From NCBI RefSeq assembly GCF_019734885.1, contig NZ_JAAXCM010000064.1:1-64000 (forward strand): 64,000 nucleotides of DNA, given 5' to 3'. Position numbers and translations under genes: made by a program. Below, piece by piece: positions 51,332 through 60,908 of the stretch. The stretch is from Pseudocoprococcus catus (GTDB lineage: Bacteria; Bacillota; Clostridia; Lachnospirales; Lachnospiraceae). Under the pieces are notes generated by a model that worked only from the letters and a program-made list of their open reading frames with translations, searched no databases and was not told the origin of the DNA. The stretch's first letter is position 1. Every line of letters begins with the position of its first letter.

Positions 51332-52384
51332 TTAAAGTCCTCTGACAGCCCATCTCAGCTTCGTGGAATGGGCACGGCTGTTGCGTCTGCACTCTTCTGC
51401 TGATGGACGGATAACATCCTTTGCCGCATCACTGTATATACCGACTCTTACATTCTCTTTGAAAGATTTCTTCACCAATCTATCCTCACCGGAATGGAAG
51501 GTCAGCACAGCTGCTCTGCCTCCCGGATTCAGCACATCCGGCAATTTCTGGAGAAACGCTTCCAAAACCTCAAACTCACTGTTCACATCAATCCTAAGTG
51601 CCTGAAATGTCCTGGCACAGGATTTCTTCACAGCTTCCTTGCGCTCCGCTGCCGGCACCTTCACCAATGCCTTTTCAATCAGTTCACGCAATCTGACTGT
51701 CGTATCCACCGAATGTCCCTTCTTCAGTTCCTGCATCACCACTGCTGCGATCTCAGCAGCAAAAGGTTCGTCTGAATTCTCGATCAGCATTCCTTCAAGC
51801 TCATCCTTTGTAACATGTTTCAGTCTTTCAGATGCCGGCTCTCCCTTTGTCTGGTCCAGTCTGAGATCCAATGGTCCGTCATATTTGTAGGAAAACCCTC
51901 TTTCAGGATTGTCAATCTGCATTGAAGACACACCCAGATCAGCCAGAATAAAATCAAACTTGCCATCCTGTGCTGCCACTTCATCAATATTGGCGAAATT
52001 AATCCGGCGGATCGTGAGAATATCCGGTCCGAAACCTTGATTTCTCAGACGTTCCTCTGTCTTGGCCATCTCAATGGCATCCACATCCAGGGCCGTCAGA
52101 TGACCTTCTCCCTTGAGGCATTTGAGCATGGCAGATGTGTGTCCGCCATAGCCCAGTGTCGCATCCAGACCTCTCTGTCCCGGCTGGATCTGCAGGAAAT
52201 CAAGAATTTCCTGCACCATGATGGATATATGCATCCCCGCCGGCGTACCACCCTTCTGGATCACTCTCTCAATGGTCTCACCATACTTCTCAGGATTCAG
52301 CTCCTTGTACTTTTCATTGTAATTTCTCGGATGTGTGCCCTTATAGCGCACCCGCCTTTTGTGTACCGGTTGATTATTCTCCAT
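51332..52384 (-). CDS. rsmH: 16S rRNA (cytosine1402-N4)-methyltransferase RsmH
   Basis: An S-adenosylmethionine methyltransferase acting on the ribosomal decoding centre. LDATLGYGGHTSAML (about 70-84) is the SAM-binding loop, FILADLGVSSMQIDNPERGFS the catalytic region, and VLTFHSGEDRLVKKSFKE the C-terminal block. A 45-residue basic N-terminal extension is present. It lies outside any division-cell-wall cluster, so it may be a second RsmH-like paralogue. It stands between the aldose epimerase and L,D-transpeptidase genes on the same strand. Confidence 0.88.
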   Translation of the reverse strand: MENNQPVHKRRVRYKGTHPRNYNEKYKELNPEKYGETIERVIQKGGTPAGMHISIMVQEILDFLQIQPGQRGLDATLGYGGHTSAMLKCLKGEGHLTALDVDAIEMAKTEERLRNQGFGPDILTIRRINFANIDEVAAQDGKFDFILADLGVSSMQIDNPERGFSYKYDGPLDLRLDQTKGEPASERLKHVTKDELEGMLIENSDEPFAAEIAAVVMQELKKGHSVDTTVRLRELIEKALVKVPAAERKEAVKKSCARTFQALRIDVNSEFEVLEAFLQKLPDVLNPGGRAAVLTFHSGEDRLVKKSFKENVRVGIYSDAAKDVIRPSAEECRRNSRAHSTKLRWAVRGL

Positions 52385-52452
52385 ATATGTTCTTCCTCTC
52401 TTATCCCGGACTCCCGCACTTTATTTCGGAAGCCGGAGAAATCTTTCATCTG

Positions 52453-54249
52453 TTATATGCCGGATACAGACTGAGCATCCACCAGCCCTTCCTCCGGGGC
52501 TTCCGGCTCTGGTTGCGGTTCCGGTGCACTTGTTTCAGGCGGATTCGTCTCAGGTGCTTTTGTATCCGGCGCACTGGTCTCAGGAGCCTTCGTTTCTGTC
52601 TGAGAAGTTTCAGGTGCACTTGTTTCAGGTTTCTTCGTCTCCGGCGCAGTTGTCTCCGGTTTCTTTGTCTCTGTATGTTTCTCTGTTTCCTTCGTCTCTT
52701 TCTTTGTCTCTTTATCGCTTTCCTTCTTCGTTTCCTTCTTCGTGTCATCCTTCCGGTCGTCTCTGTCATTCTTCTTGTGACCCGAAGAGCTGCTGCCTGA
52801 AGATGAACCTCTGTCCGTTGTCTGTCCCGGCACATAAGTGACACCGCCATAGACAACAACATAATAACCTGTATTGATATTCTCATAAAGCGTCTTTGCT
52901 TTATCATACGGCATGTTGATGCAGCCATGGGAACCATTGTACTGATAAATAGTGCCGCCGAAACTGCTTCTCCATGTGGCATCATGGAAACCGACACCAC
53001 CATTAAAAGGCATCCAGAAAGATACCGGTGAGGCATAATCCGCTCCTCTGAGCACGGTATTCTTCTCCATGCTGTATACCTGATAAACCCCTGTCGGCGT
53101 CATATGTGACTTGCTGACACTGCCTGATACAATATTGGAGGACATGATCAGCTCACCTTTTTTGTACAGATACAGTTTCTGATCAGTCAGATTGACTTCT
53201 ACATAATTGCCGCCGAAATTTTGGCTGATGCCGGAAGCTTTCTCTGTATGAGGAACCTTTCTATCCCCTGAAACTTTATCCTCCAGGCATTTCACCACAT
53301 CTTTAAATAATGCAGAGGTATCAATAGCTTCACCACCCACAGGTACCTTCAGGGATATCTCACTTCCTGAGGTAGTTGTAAACTGCATGCTTACTTTATC
53401 TGAATTATATTCATCTGCCATGTCATTCACCCATGCCTGGATCTGATCATGGTCTGTCTGAACATCTCCATTATCATCCACATAAAGCCATTCACTGACC
53501 AGCTTGCTGTCAATGATTTCCTTCTTATCCTTACCATCCTTTGAAAAAGTATATTCCAGATGAAGTTTCAGATAATCATCGGCCTCTTTCAATACATCTG
53601 CCGCCTTCGGTGATTCCTCCGTCAGTGCCGCCGTCTGATAAAGTCCGGCATCCTCTGCATCAAGTTCCGAAAGATTCTCTTCCAGAGCTTCCTCTGCTGC
53701 TGCCAGAACTTCAGAAAAAATCATCTTCGTTCCCTGCTCTCCATTTCTCAATGAAAAGCTGTTCTTCTCTTTATCATAAACAAGCATCGCATTCTCCGGC
53801 TCAATCATCTTCTCTTCATCCAGCGCATCACATTGTTTCAATTGATTCGTCAATGCCTCACTATCATATGTAAAAAGATCCTTCACCGTCAGTGCCAGTG
53901 CATCCTTGTCTGTCTTGTTGTATCTAACCTTATTCTGCTGATCCTTCAATGCCTGAATATCGGCTTTGTCATTGCAGGCCATCTGAATATCCTGTCCGCT
54001 GATCCTGCACTGTGCATTCTTGAAAGAAATCGTCAGGGAATAATCTTTCACAGAATCTTCCAGTTTCTCTCTCGCCTGATCAACCGTCAGCCCTTCAATA
54101 TCCATCTTATTCAACGTCGTTCCCGGATAAAAAACATCCTGATAAGCATTACTTCCTGCCATAAAATACCAACCGCCGAATCCGGCTGCCAACACAATGA
54201 TCACCACAGCGATGATCCCTGCTGCTTTTAAACTTTTCTTCTTATTCAT
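52453..54249 (-). CDS. L,D-transpeptidase (YkuD) with PG-binding domains and acidic tail
   Basis: A membrane-anchored enzyme making 3-3 peptidoglycan cross-links or attaching proteins. A signal-anchor helix lies at about 8-30. Two peptidoglycan-binding-4-like regions follow (GLTVDQAREKLEDSVKDY near 50). The YkuD domain begins near 345 (QKLYLYKKGELIMSSNIVSG) and holds the catalytic SHGCINMPY near 438-446. The last 120 residues are a Ser/Lys/Glu then Pro/Glu/Thr repeat tail (PETSAPET-type units) likely spanning the wall. Start at 54249 with GGGGGA upstream. The tail DNA is repetitive and may vary between strains. Confidence 0.9.
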   Translation of the reverse strand: MNKKKSLKAAGIIAVVIIVLAAGFGGWYFMAGSNAYQDVFYPGTTLNKMDIEGLTVDQAREKLEDSVKDYSLTISFKNAQCRISGQDIQMACNDKADIQALKDQQNKVRYNKTDKDALALTVKDLFTYDSEALTNQLKQCDALDEEKMIEPENAMLVYDKEKNSFSLRNGEQGTKMIFSEVLAAAEEALEENLSELDAEDAGLYQTAALTEESPKAADVLKEADDYLKLHLEYTFSKDGKDKKEIIDSKLVSEWLYVDDNGDVQTDHDQIQAWVNDMADEYNSDKVSMQFTTTSGSEISLKVPVGGEAIDTSALFKDVVKCLEDKVSGDRKVPHTEKASGISQNFGGNYVEVNLTDQKLYLYKKGELIMSSNIVSGSVSKSHMTPTGVYQVYSMEKNTVLRGADYASPVSFWMPFNGGVGFHDATWRSSFGGTIYQYNGSHGCINMPYDKAKTLYENINTGYYVVVYGGVTYVPGQTTDRGSSSGSSSSGHKKNDRDDRKDDTKKETKKESDKETKKETKETEKHTETKKPETTAPETKKPETSAPETSQTETKAPETSAPDTKAPETNPPETSAPEPQPEPEAPEEGLVDAQSVSGI

Positions 54250-54397
54250 CGTTAGATCCCCCGCTTGATACATTCATTTTTAGTATTACTATCATATCAC
54301 AGATTTCAAAAAAGTATAGATTCTTTTTATTAAGAAACTATGACATTTCATTGCCAAAACAACCATATAACAGATACTGTCTTCCCCATAAAACCAA

Positions 54398-54442
54398 ACA
54401 ACGAAGACTCGCGAAAAATACCGCAGCCTTCGTTGTTTTTGA
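54398..54442. terminator. Terminator of asd
   Basis: AACAACGAAG pairs with CTTCGTTGTT, with T's on both strands, about 35 nt beyond the asd stop. Confidence 0.65.
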
Positions 54443-54475
54443 TAGTACATATTTATATGTTGTGAATGTTTTATA

Positions 54476-55561
54476 TTATTTTGCAGCAATAAATCCCTTT
54501 GCAGTCAGGTATTCAGCACACAGAACCGCACCGCCTGCGGCGCCTCGGACTGTATTATGAGACAGACCAACAAACTTATAATCGTAAACTTTGTCTTCAC
54601 GAAGACGACCCACAGAGATGCCCATGCCATGTTCGTAATCAACATCCAATGTAACCTGAGGACGATTATCTTCTTCAAGATACTGGATGAACTGCTTTGG
54701 TGCACTCGGAAGTTCCAGTTTCTGAGGTTCACCGGAGAAGTTCACAAGTTTCTCGATCAGCTGTTCCTTTGTCGGCTTCTTGGCAAATTTCACAAATACA
54801 GCTGCTGTATGACCATTCAATACAGGGACACGGATACACTGGGATGTGATGATCGGACTCTCTGCCTTCACAATCTCACCATTCTCAATATGTCCCCAGA
54901 GTCTTAACGGCTCCATCTCGGACTTCTCTTCTTCACCGCCAATGTAAGGAATAATGTTGCCCACCATCTCCGGCCAGTCTTTGAAAGTCTTACCTGCACC
55001 GGAAATAGCCTGATAGGTTGTAACAACAACTTCTGTCGGTTCAAATTCTTTCCATGCTGTCAAAACAGGTGCATAACTCTGAATGGAACAGTTCGGTTTA
55101 ACGGCAATAAAACCTCTTGTTGTTCCAAGACGTTTCTTCTGATCCTTAATAACTTCAAAATGCTCCGGATTGATCTCCGGAACGACCATCGGTACATCCG
55201 GTGTCCATCTATGGGCACTGTTGTTGGAAACAACAGGTGTCTCACATTTTGCATAGGCTTCTTCAATCTTCTTAATTTCATCCTTGGACATATCAACTGC
55301 ACTGAATACAAAATCCACATCCTTGCACATTTCTTCAACTTCCAACACATTTCTGACAACAAGCTTCTTAACAGTTTCCGGCATTGGTGTATCCATCTTC
55401 CATCTGTCACCAACAGCATCTTCATAAGCCTTGCCTGCTGAACGCGGACTTGCAGCAACTGCTGTCACCTCAAACCATGGGTGATTCTCCAGTAGACTGA
55501 TAAAACGCTGTCCGACCATACCTGTTGCACCTAAAATTCCAACTCTTAACTTCTCACTCAT
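54476..55561 (-). CDS. asd: Aspartate-semialdehyde dehydrogenase
   Basis: Reduces aspartyl phosphate for lysine, threonine and methionine synthesis. It contains the NADP fold GILGATGMVGQRFI (8-21), the catalytic Cys in KPNCSIQSY (near 155), and YQAISGAGKTFKDWPEM. 361 aa with this PNCSIQ motif marks the archaeal/fungal-type Asd also found in Clostridia. Single gene. Confidence 0.95.
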   Translation of the reverse strand: MSEKLRVGILGATGMVGQRFISLLENHPWFEVTAVAASPRSAGKAYEDAVGDRWKMDTPMPETVKKLVVRNVLEVEEMCKDVDFVFSAVDMSKDEIKKIEEAYAKCETPVVSNNSAHRWTPDVPMVVPEINPEHFEVIKDQKKRLGTTRGFIAVKPNCSIQSYAPVLTAWKEFEPTEVVVTTYQAISGAGKTFKDWPEMVGNIIPYIGGEEEKSEMEPLRLWGHIENGEIVKAESPIITSQCIRVPVLNGHTAAVFVKFAKKPTKEQLIEKLVNFSGEPQKLELPSAPKQFIQYLEEDNRPQVTLDVDYEHGMGISVGRLREDKVYDYKFVGLSHNTVRGAAGGAVLCAEYLTAKGFIAAK

Positions 55562-55787
55562 AACAATTGACTCCTATTCGTATTCATTCTCTCTCAAAAA
55601 TGTCCGCATTGGAAACACATTTGTCTTTCACTAGTGTATACTACATCAACTTTTCACAAAATGCAAGCATTGTTTTTATAAAAAATATAAAAATTTTATT
55701 TTTATTTTCACACATTTGTGGTATTATAAATCATATACTCAGATTAGACGATTGTCTACTTGTTTTTTTTAGAAAGGATGACTGTTC

Positions 55788-56099
55788 ATGAAGTTAAAAA
55801 AGACATTCAAGGTAGTGGCAGCTGTCGCTGCTCTGGCAGCCGGTATCGGCGCAGTTGTTTACTTTATCAAGAATAAACTGCATCAGGAAGATCTCGATGA
55901 TGACTTTGACGATGATTTCGATGATGATTTTGACGATTTTGATGATGAGGAGGAAACACCTGCTGAATCTTCCCGTGAATATGTGAATCTGAATAAGGCA
56001 GAGGATACTGCTGATACAGAGGATGCATCCGAAGAAGCCAAAGAAGCTGCTGAGGAAGAAGAAGCATCTGCTGAAGAAGCTGCTGATCCTGAAGAATAG
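55788..56099 (+). CDS. Small membrane protein with acidic tail
   Basis: 103 aa. A basic N-terminus (MKLKKTFK), one hydrophobic helix (about 9-27), then a highly acidic tail with DDDFDDDFDDDFDDFDDEEE and later Glu/Ala runs. Topology suggests a membrane anchor with a charged domain. The acidic part comes from a repeated GATGATTTTGAC-type DNA unit. AAAGGATG precedes the ATG. It lies 61 bp upstream of the S1-domain gene on the same strand and may share its transcript. Confidence 0.65.
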   Translation: MKLKKTFKVVAAVAALAAGIGAVVYFIKNKLHQEDLDDDFDDDFDDDFDDFDDEEETPAESSREYVNLNKAEDTADTEDASEEAKEAAEEEEASAEEAADPEE

Positions 56100-56160
56100 A
56101 AGCGATCAAGCTATCAATAATACTGCTGTCTTTGGCAGTTTAATTAAAGGAGATTTTAAC

Positions 56161-56868
56161 ATGAGTACAGAAGAAAAAGAATTAGAAGTAACATCCACAG
56201 AAGCGCCTAAGAAGCCAGCCAGAAAGCCCCGCAAACCAGTTGATCCGGCCGTATGGGAAGAATTAAAGGCTATGCAGGAAAGCGGCGAAGTTTTAACAGT
56301 TAAGATTAATGCTGCTGTTAACGCCGGTGTTATTTCCTACGTAAAGGGTGTTCGCGGATTTATTCCTGCTTCTTTATTATCCATCGCTTACGTAGAAGAC
56401 TTAAACGAATGGGTTGATAAATCTATCGAAGTTAAGGTCATCACAGTTGAACCTGAAGAAAAACGCCTTGTTCTCTCAGGCAAAGCTGTTGAACAGGATA
56501 AAGCTGCAGAAGCAAGAGCTGCTAAGATTGATGCAGTGAATGTTGGTGATATCTACGATGGTAAAGTTGAAAGAATCACTTCTTTCGGTGCTTTCGTAGG
56601 ATTTGCTGATGATTTATCCGGTCTTGTTCATATCTCACAGATGGCTAACAAACACATTGAATCACCAAACGAAGTTGTCAAAGTCGGCGATGAAGTGAAA
56701 GTGAAGGTTATCGGCAAGAAAGACGGCAAGATCAGCCTCAGCATGAAAGCCGCTCAGGATGCAGACACAGAAGTAATCGACAGCAGAGAACCTGCTTTCA
56801 ATTACAAAGAAGAAGGTCAGGCAGCAACAAGCCTTGCTTCCTTACTTGCAGGCATCAAATTAGACTAA
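56161..56868 (+). CDS. S1 RNA-binding domain protein
   Basis: A 235-aa RNA-binding protein with two S1 repeats: residues 40-105 (SGEVLTVKINAAVNAGVISY, KGVRGFIPASLLS) and 125-195 (VGDIYDGKVERITSFGAFVG, LSGLVHISQMANKHIESP). A basic, proline-rich N-terminus precedes them (KKPARKPRKP). It resembles RpsA-like fragments common in Firmicutes. AAAGGAG lies 8 nt upstream. Codon bias suggests good expression. A general role in mRNA binding or translation is inferred. Confidence 0.87.
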   Translation: MSTEEKELEVTSTEAPKKPARKPRKPVDPAVWEELKAMQESGEVLTVKINAAVNAGVISYVKGVRGFIPASLLSIAYVEDLNEWVDKSIEVKVITVEPEEKRLVLSGKAVEQDKAAEARAAKIDAVNVGDIYDGKVERITSFGAFVGFADDLSGLVHISQMANKHIESPNEVVKVGDEVKVKVIGKKDGKISLSMKAAQDADTEVIDSREPAFNYKEEGQAATSLASLLAGIKLD

Positions 56869-56889
56869 TCTTTATTATCGTAGGAATGC

Positions 56890-56929
56890 AATGCCCGGAT
56901 CATCAGAATTGTTGATTCGGGCATTTTTT
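56890..56929 (+). terminator. Terminator of the S1 gene
   Basis: AATGCCCG and CGGGCATT with a longer imperfect stem, followed by TTTT. Confidence 0.75.
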
Positions 56930-56934
56930 ATATT

Positions 56935-56976
56935 ATGAAAGAAGGGCTGCTTTTCAAAAAGCAGCCCTTCTTTCAT
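56935..56976 (-). terminator. Terminator of lepB
   Basis: GAAAGAAGGGCTGCTTTT with its complement, a near-perfect 18-bp stem 12 nt past the lepB stop. Confidence 0.75.
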
Positions 56977-56987
56977 CACATATTCAA

Positions 56988-57557
56988 TTAACCCAGCCAC
57001 TTCAATGACGGCCAATACATCACAAAGGCCTTCGCTATGATCTTATCCTTCTTCACATAGGTATTGTGCCAGTACCTGGAATCCTTCGAAACAGCCCTAT
57101 TATCTCCCAACATGAAATAACTGTCCTCCGGCACCTGATAAGGCCCGAAATCACCTGTCGGCTCCTCACTCAGATAAGGCTCATCCAGCAATTCACCATT
57201 AATATAGACCTTACCACTGATTATTTCTACTGTTTCTCCCGGCAGGCCGATAATACGCTTCAGATAATCAACACTCTCATCATCCGGGTATTTGAAAATA
57301 ACGATATCGCCTCTCTCCGGTTCATTAAAATCGTAATACAATCGAAGTCCCATGATCCTGGATCCGGCAGGGATCGTTGTTTCCATCGATCCGGTAGGTA
57401 CAACCGCATTCGCTATAATAAAAAAGTCCACAAGCAGAGCAATTATAATCGCTGAAACAATCACCTTGACCCAGCTGAACACTTCGGCTTTTATGGAGGT
57501 TTTCTTCTCCTCAGACATAAACTTTCTCGTCTCCTCACTGTATAGGTCTTCATTCAT
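56988..57557 (-). CDS. lepB: Signal peptidase I
   Basis: Cleaves signal peptides at the outer membrane face. One N-terminal helix (about 30-50) is followed by the catalytic Ser in PTGSMETTIPAGSR (near 57), the catalytic Lys in DYLKRIIGLPGE (near 99), and MLGDNRAVSKDSRYW. 189 aa is the Gram-positive form. Single gene. Confidence 0.95.
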   Translation of the reverse strand: MNEDLYSEETRKFMSEEKKTSIKAEVFSWVKVIVSAIIIALLVDFFIIANAVVPTGSMETTIPAGSRIMGLRLYYDFNEPERGDIVIFKYPDDESVDYLKRIIGLPGETVEIISGKVYINGELLDEPYLSEEPTGDFGPYQVPEDSYFMLGDNRAVSKDSRYWHNTYVKKDKIIAKAFVMYWPSLKWLG

Positions 57558-57626
57558 TTAAAGCATTAAACGCAATGAAATATGCATTACATTATAACAT
57601 ATACATGGGAAAATGACAAACATTTA

Positions 57627-57728
57627 TTAGATAAAGAACACACCCAGCAGTGCGATCAAAATCGGTGCCACAAGAGATACCCAAAAAATTGGCATATAAG
57701 AATGCTTATGATCCAATTTTCCCATCAT
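57627..57728 (-). CDS. 33-residue single-pass membrane peptide
   Basis: A very short frame, MMGKLDHKHSYMPIFWVSL then VAPILIALLGVFFI, with GAAGGG before the ATG pair. It starts 6 nt after the LysR stop codon. One strong hydrophobic helix covers about residues 13-33. Small membrane peptides of this shape are often overlooked. The match of ribosome site, start and hydrophobic pattern supports it, but chance is possible. Confidence 0.5.
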   Translation of the reverse strand: MMGKLDHKHSYMPIFWVSLVAPILIALLGVFFI

Positions 57729-57734
57729 TGCCCT

Positions 57735-58622
57735 TCAGATCTCCCTGCACATTGCAATAAACTGTCTTGCTGCTGAATTAAGGGGATGCTGATAATCATA
57801 TACCAGACATATCTCCCGCTTTGGTATCTCTTCCTGAAGCGGAATCTTGACAACTTCCTGCTTCTTAACCGCCTCCCGTGCCATCGGTTCCGGTATAAAT
57901 GCAAGTCCAAGTTCAGACTTGACCATCGGAAGAATCTGATCGGAGGTTGCCACTTCAATGTCTGGCACAAATTCAAGGCCGTGCTCCAGAAAAAACTGAT
58001 TATAAAACTTAAATGTCATTGTTTCTCTTCCGAGTCCGATCAATGAATCGTCTTTCAAATCGGTCAGACTAACGATTCGATCCTTTAATCTGTCAAATGT
58101 TCTTCCGCTCACAAGGATTTCATTAAAAGACTGCAGTGTCACGACTTTCAGAGGTCCTGTCGCCTCTACCGGTGTCGTCACAACAGCAAAGTCAACCTTC
58201 CCGCTCCTAATCGCCTCCATAGCCTGCGGTGTCGAATAATTATACAACTTCAACCGGATACCCGGATACTCCTGATGAAATGCTTTGAGCTTATCCAGAA
58301 GAAAGATATTCAAAGCCGTCTCACTTGTTCCCACTGCGATTTTACCGTGCAGCAGGCCATCATTTTCCGAAAGAGCCTTTTCCGCCGCAAAAATCTGAAT
58401 CATCGCAGCAGATACATAATTATAAAGTTCCTCTCCTTCCGATGTCAGCTGAACACCTCTGTTTGTCCGAATAAACAACGTCGCATGTACCTGCTGCTCC
58501 AGACAGTTCATCGCTCTCGTAATATTCGGCTGACTATTTCCCAGGACTCTGGCCGCCTTTGTAAAATTGCGGTACTTGGCCACATAATAAAAAATCCGAT
58601 AATACTCAAAATTGACATTCAT
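57735..58622 (-). CDS. LysR family transcriptional regulator
   Basis: A 295-aa regulator: helix-turn-helix at residues 15-55 (FTKAARVLGNSQPNITRAMN) and an effector domain with KIAVGTSETALNIFLLDKL near 94. It is divergent from the 58745-61604 exporter operon with a 122-bp spacer that contains a palindromic site, so that operon is its likely target. The effector is unknown. Confidence 0.9.
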   Translation of the reverse strand: MNVNFEYYRIFYYVAKYRNFTKAARVLGNSQPNITRAMNCLEQQVHATLFIRTNRGVQLTSEGEELYNYVSAAMIQIFAAEKALSENDGLLHGKIAVGTSETALNIFLLDKLKAFHQEYPGIRLKLYNYSTPQAMEAIRSGKVDFAVVTTPVEATGPLKVVTLQSFNEILVSGRTFDRLKDRIVSLTDLKDDSLIGLGRETMTFKFYNQFFLEHGLEFVPDIEVATSDQILPMVKSELGLAFIPEPMAREAVKKQEVVKIPLQEEIPKREICLVYDYQHPLNSAARQFIAMCREI

Positions 58623-58647
58623 ACTTTTACTCCAGACATATCAAAAC

Positions 58648-58703
58648 ATAATCGATATCATATCAATTATAGTTTTTACTTATTTCTACATTCATAGTAT
58701 AAT
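58648..58703 (+). promoter_or_regulatory. LysR-type operator and promoter of the 58745 operon
   Basis: ATAAT...ATTAT, an interrupted palindrome of the T-N11-A type, spans 58648-58670. TTTACT (58675-58680), 17 nt, and TATAAT (58698-58703) form a promoter just downstream. Confidence 0.5.
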
Positions 58704-58744
58704 CGAACAAAATATGAAAATCAAGGAAGGACGTGTAATAAATA

Positions 58745-59506
58745 ATGGAAGAAAAAACGATTTTTCCTCGGGAAGAGCATTCAGATATATTATTTCAAAA
58801 AATTTTAAATGATCCATGGGCTTGTGAAAAACTTCAGGCAACATTCTGCGATTTTCTATTTTGTAATGATGAATTTGATCATCCCCTTTCACCCGAAGAA
58901 TTTTCCAAAGCTTTATTTGAATCCTATAAGAATAGAGATTTGTCCGCATTTTTGATGGGCATTTGCCAGAATACTATTTTTGACCTTCTTCGGAATTCTT
59001 TTCTGATTCCTTACCGTTTCAATGCAGACGGCAAACAGAATCCGATTATCATGACCGATGAAAAAGGTCTTTTATTACCAGAATATGCTAATCCTTTTTA
59101 TAAAAAAGAATACACTTCTTTCCAGAAAATTTATCATGCTCTTGAATCAGATAGAAACATTTTTCTGGCTCAAGCCTATCGCTACAGCCATGATTACGGT
59201 CCAAACCATATGAATATCGAGCAGAAGATTCTTGAGATCACAACAGGCATTCTTCTGATCCGTGAACTTCCGGACACAGTAAAACTCAAAGAAACCGAGG
59301 CAGAGGCCTATGCTGCTGTCTGGGATATCATGATCGCACTGGAAAAAGAGCTGCCGATGGCCTATGTCTTTTATGGACAGGACACACTGGTAGAACATAA
59401 TAAACGATATGACGAAATCGGCATATTTTTACCGAACTCTCATTTTCTGAAACATCTGGAGAAACATATTGAAAAAGCCGAGGCGATTATCTATGCGCAA
59501 AAATAA
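58745..59506 (+). CDS. Hypothetical protein in exporter operon
   Basis: A 253-aa soluble protein of unknown family, mostly helical, with no signal peptide. Notable segments are DPWACEKLQATFCDFLFCND near residue 24, a run of aromatics (PEYANPFYKKEYTSFQKIYH near 110), and IEQKILEITTGILLIREL. The last 14 bp overlap the start of the threonine/serine exporter gene, so the two are translationally coupled. I cannot name a function. AAGGAAGGACG upstream lies somewhat far from the ATG. Confidence 0.7.
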   Translation: MEEKTIFPREEHSDILFQKILNDPWACEKLQATFCDFLFCNDEFDHPLSPEEFSKALFESYKNRDLSAFLMGICQNTIFDLLRNSFLIPYRFNADGKQNPIIMTDEKGLLLPEYANPFYKKEYTSFQKIYHALESDRNIFLAQAYRYSHDYGPNHMNIEQKILEITTGILLIRELPDTVKLKETEAEAYAAVWDIMIALEKELPMAYVFYGQDTLVEHNKRYDEIGIFLPNSHFLKHLEKHIEKAEAIIYAQK

Positions 59507-60857
59507 TACTGCATCAGCATCTGCCGCTTCTTATGTTGATATCATGGAAAAAAACCATATGGAAATTCCATGGCATGATTATGCAGATGCTGACAGCCAT
59601 GTTATCATCAGTCAGACTGGATTGATTGAGAAATCCTCTGTCATCGGCCGTGTAGGTCTGATCATGCTTTCCTGCGGCACCGGTGCATGGCGCGTCCGTA
59701 CTTCCATGAACCGTTTGTCCAAAGAACTTGGTGTGACCTGTACTGTTGATGTTGGATTAATGTCCATTTCATTCAACTGCTTTGACGGCAAAGACTGCGT
59801 TTCACAGTCTCTCAGCATCGCCAATACCGGTGTCAATACATCTAAGCTGTATCGAATGGAACAATTCGTAGATTCTTTTCCGACAATGGAAGCCAAACTT
59901 ACCGGTGAAGAAATCCATAAAAGACTGGATGAAATTGAAGAAATCCACGGTCTGTATTCACCTGTAAAACTTGGTTTTGCAGCAGCACTGGCCTGCAGCG
60001 CCTTTACATTTTTACTTGGCGGCGGCCCTGTGGAAATGATACTGGCCTTTATTGCAGCCGGTATCGGTAATTTTATCCGTACAAAGCTGATTAAACACCA
60101 CTATACATTGTTTTTAAATATTGCAGCCTCCATATCGGCTGCCTGCCTGGTTTATGCACTGCTTTTGAAGTTGTCTGAGGTCTGCTTCGGCATCTCCTCA
60201 TTCCATGAAGCAGGCTATATCTGTTCCATGTTATTTATCATTCCGGGCTTTCCCTTTATTACAAGCGGCATTGACCTTGCCAAACTGGATCTTCGTTCCG
60301 GTCTGGAACGTCTGACCTACGCGATCATTATTGTGCTTGTTGCCACAATGTTTGCATGGATCATGGCTTTACTACTGAAATTGAAACCCGTTGATTTTGC
60401 TGCCATGAACATTGATCCCATCTTACATATGTTTCTTCGGATCATTACTAGCTTCTGCGGCGTTTTCGGTTTCTCGATCATGTTCAACAGCGCCATTCCT
60501 ATCGCAGCCACTGCTGCACTAATTGGCGCTGCTGCCAACACATTACGACTTGAACTCATTGATTTCACCCAGATGCCATCTGCGGAAGCCGCTTTCATCG
60601 GCGCACTGACAGCAGGTTTACTTGCATCCATTATTAAACGAAATCATGGTTATCCAAGAATATCTATCACTGTTCCTTCCATTGTGATCATGGTTCCGGG
60701 GCTTTACCTTTATCGTGCCATCTATAATCTTGGCATTATGTCCCTGAACGAATCCGTTTCGTGGTTTGCAGCAGCGATTATGATCATAGCCGCTCTCCCC
60801 CTTGGCCTAATCTTCGCAAGAATCCTGACTGACCGCACATTCCGTTATTGTACTTAA
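59493..60857 (+). CDS. Threonine/serine exporter family protein (ThrE-type, fused halves)
   Basis: A 454-aa membrane protein combining a ThrP1-type N-terminal domain (IGRVGLIMLSCGTGAWRVR near 40, then MSISFNCFDG) with five helices, and a ThrP2-type C-terminal half with five further helices (RISITVPSIVIMVPGLYLYR near 390). In Corynebacterium ThrE exports threonine and serine. GAGGCG lies upstream of the ATG. It is the second gene of a three-gene unit under probable LysR control. Confidence 0.87.
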   Translation: MRKNNTASASAASYVDIMEKNHMEIPWHDYADADSHVIISQTGLIEKSSVIGRVGLIMLSCGTGAWRVRTSMNRLSKELGVTCTVDVGLMSISFNCFDGKDCVSQSLSIANTGVNTSKLYRMEQFVDSFPTMEAKLTGEEIHKRLDEIEEIHGLYSPVKLGFAAALACSAFTFLLGGGPVEMILAFIAAGIGNFIRTKLIKHHYTLFLNIAASISAACLVYALLLKLSEVCFGISSFHEAGYICSMLFIIPGFPFITSGIDLAKLDLRSGLERLTYAIIIVLVATMFAWIMALLLKLKPVDFAAMNIDPILHMFLRIITSFCGVFGFSIMFNSAIPIAATAALIGAAANTLRLELIDFTQMPSAEAAFIGALTAGLLASIIKRNHGYPRISITVPSIVIMVPGLYLYRAIYNLGIMSLNESVSWFAAAIMIIAALPLGLIFARILTDRTFRYCT

Positions 60858-60908
60858 CCCGGCAAGTACTAAGACAATAACTGATAATTTTTACTGGAGG
60901 AATCATCA

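Noticed and set aside
52446-53036. A minus-strand Arg-rich open frame
   Set aside because: It overlaps the repetitive tail of the L,D-transpeptidase in another frame, and its Arg-rich sequence comes from the repeat DNA.
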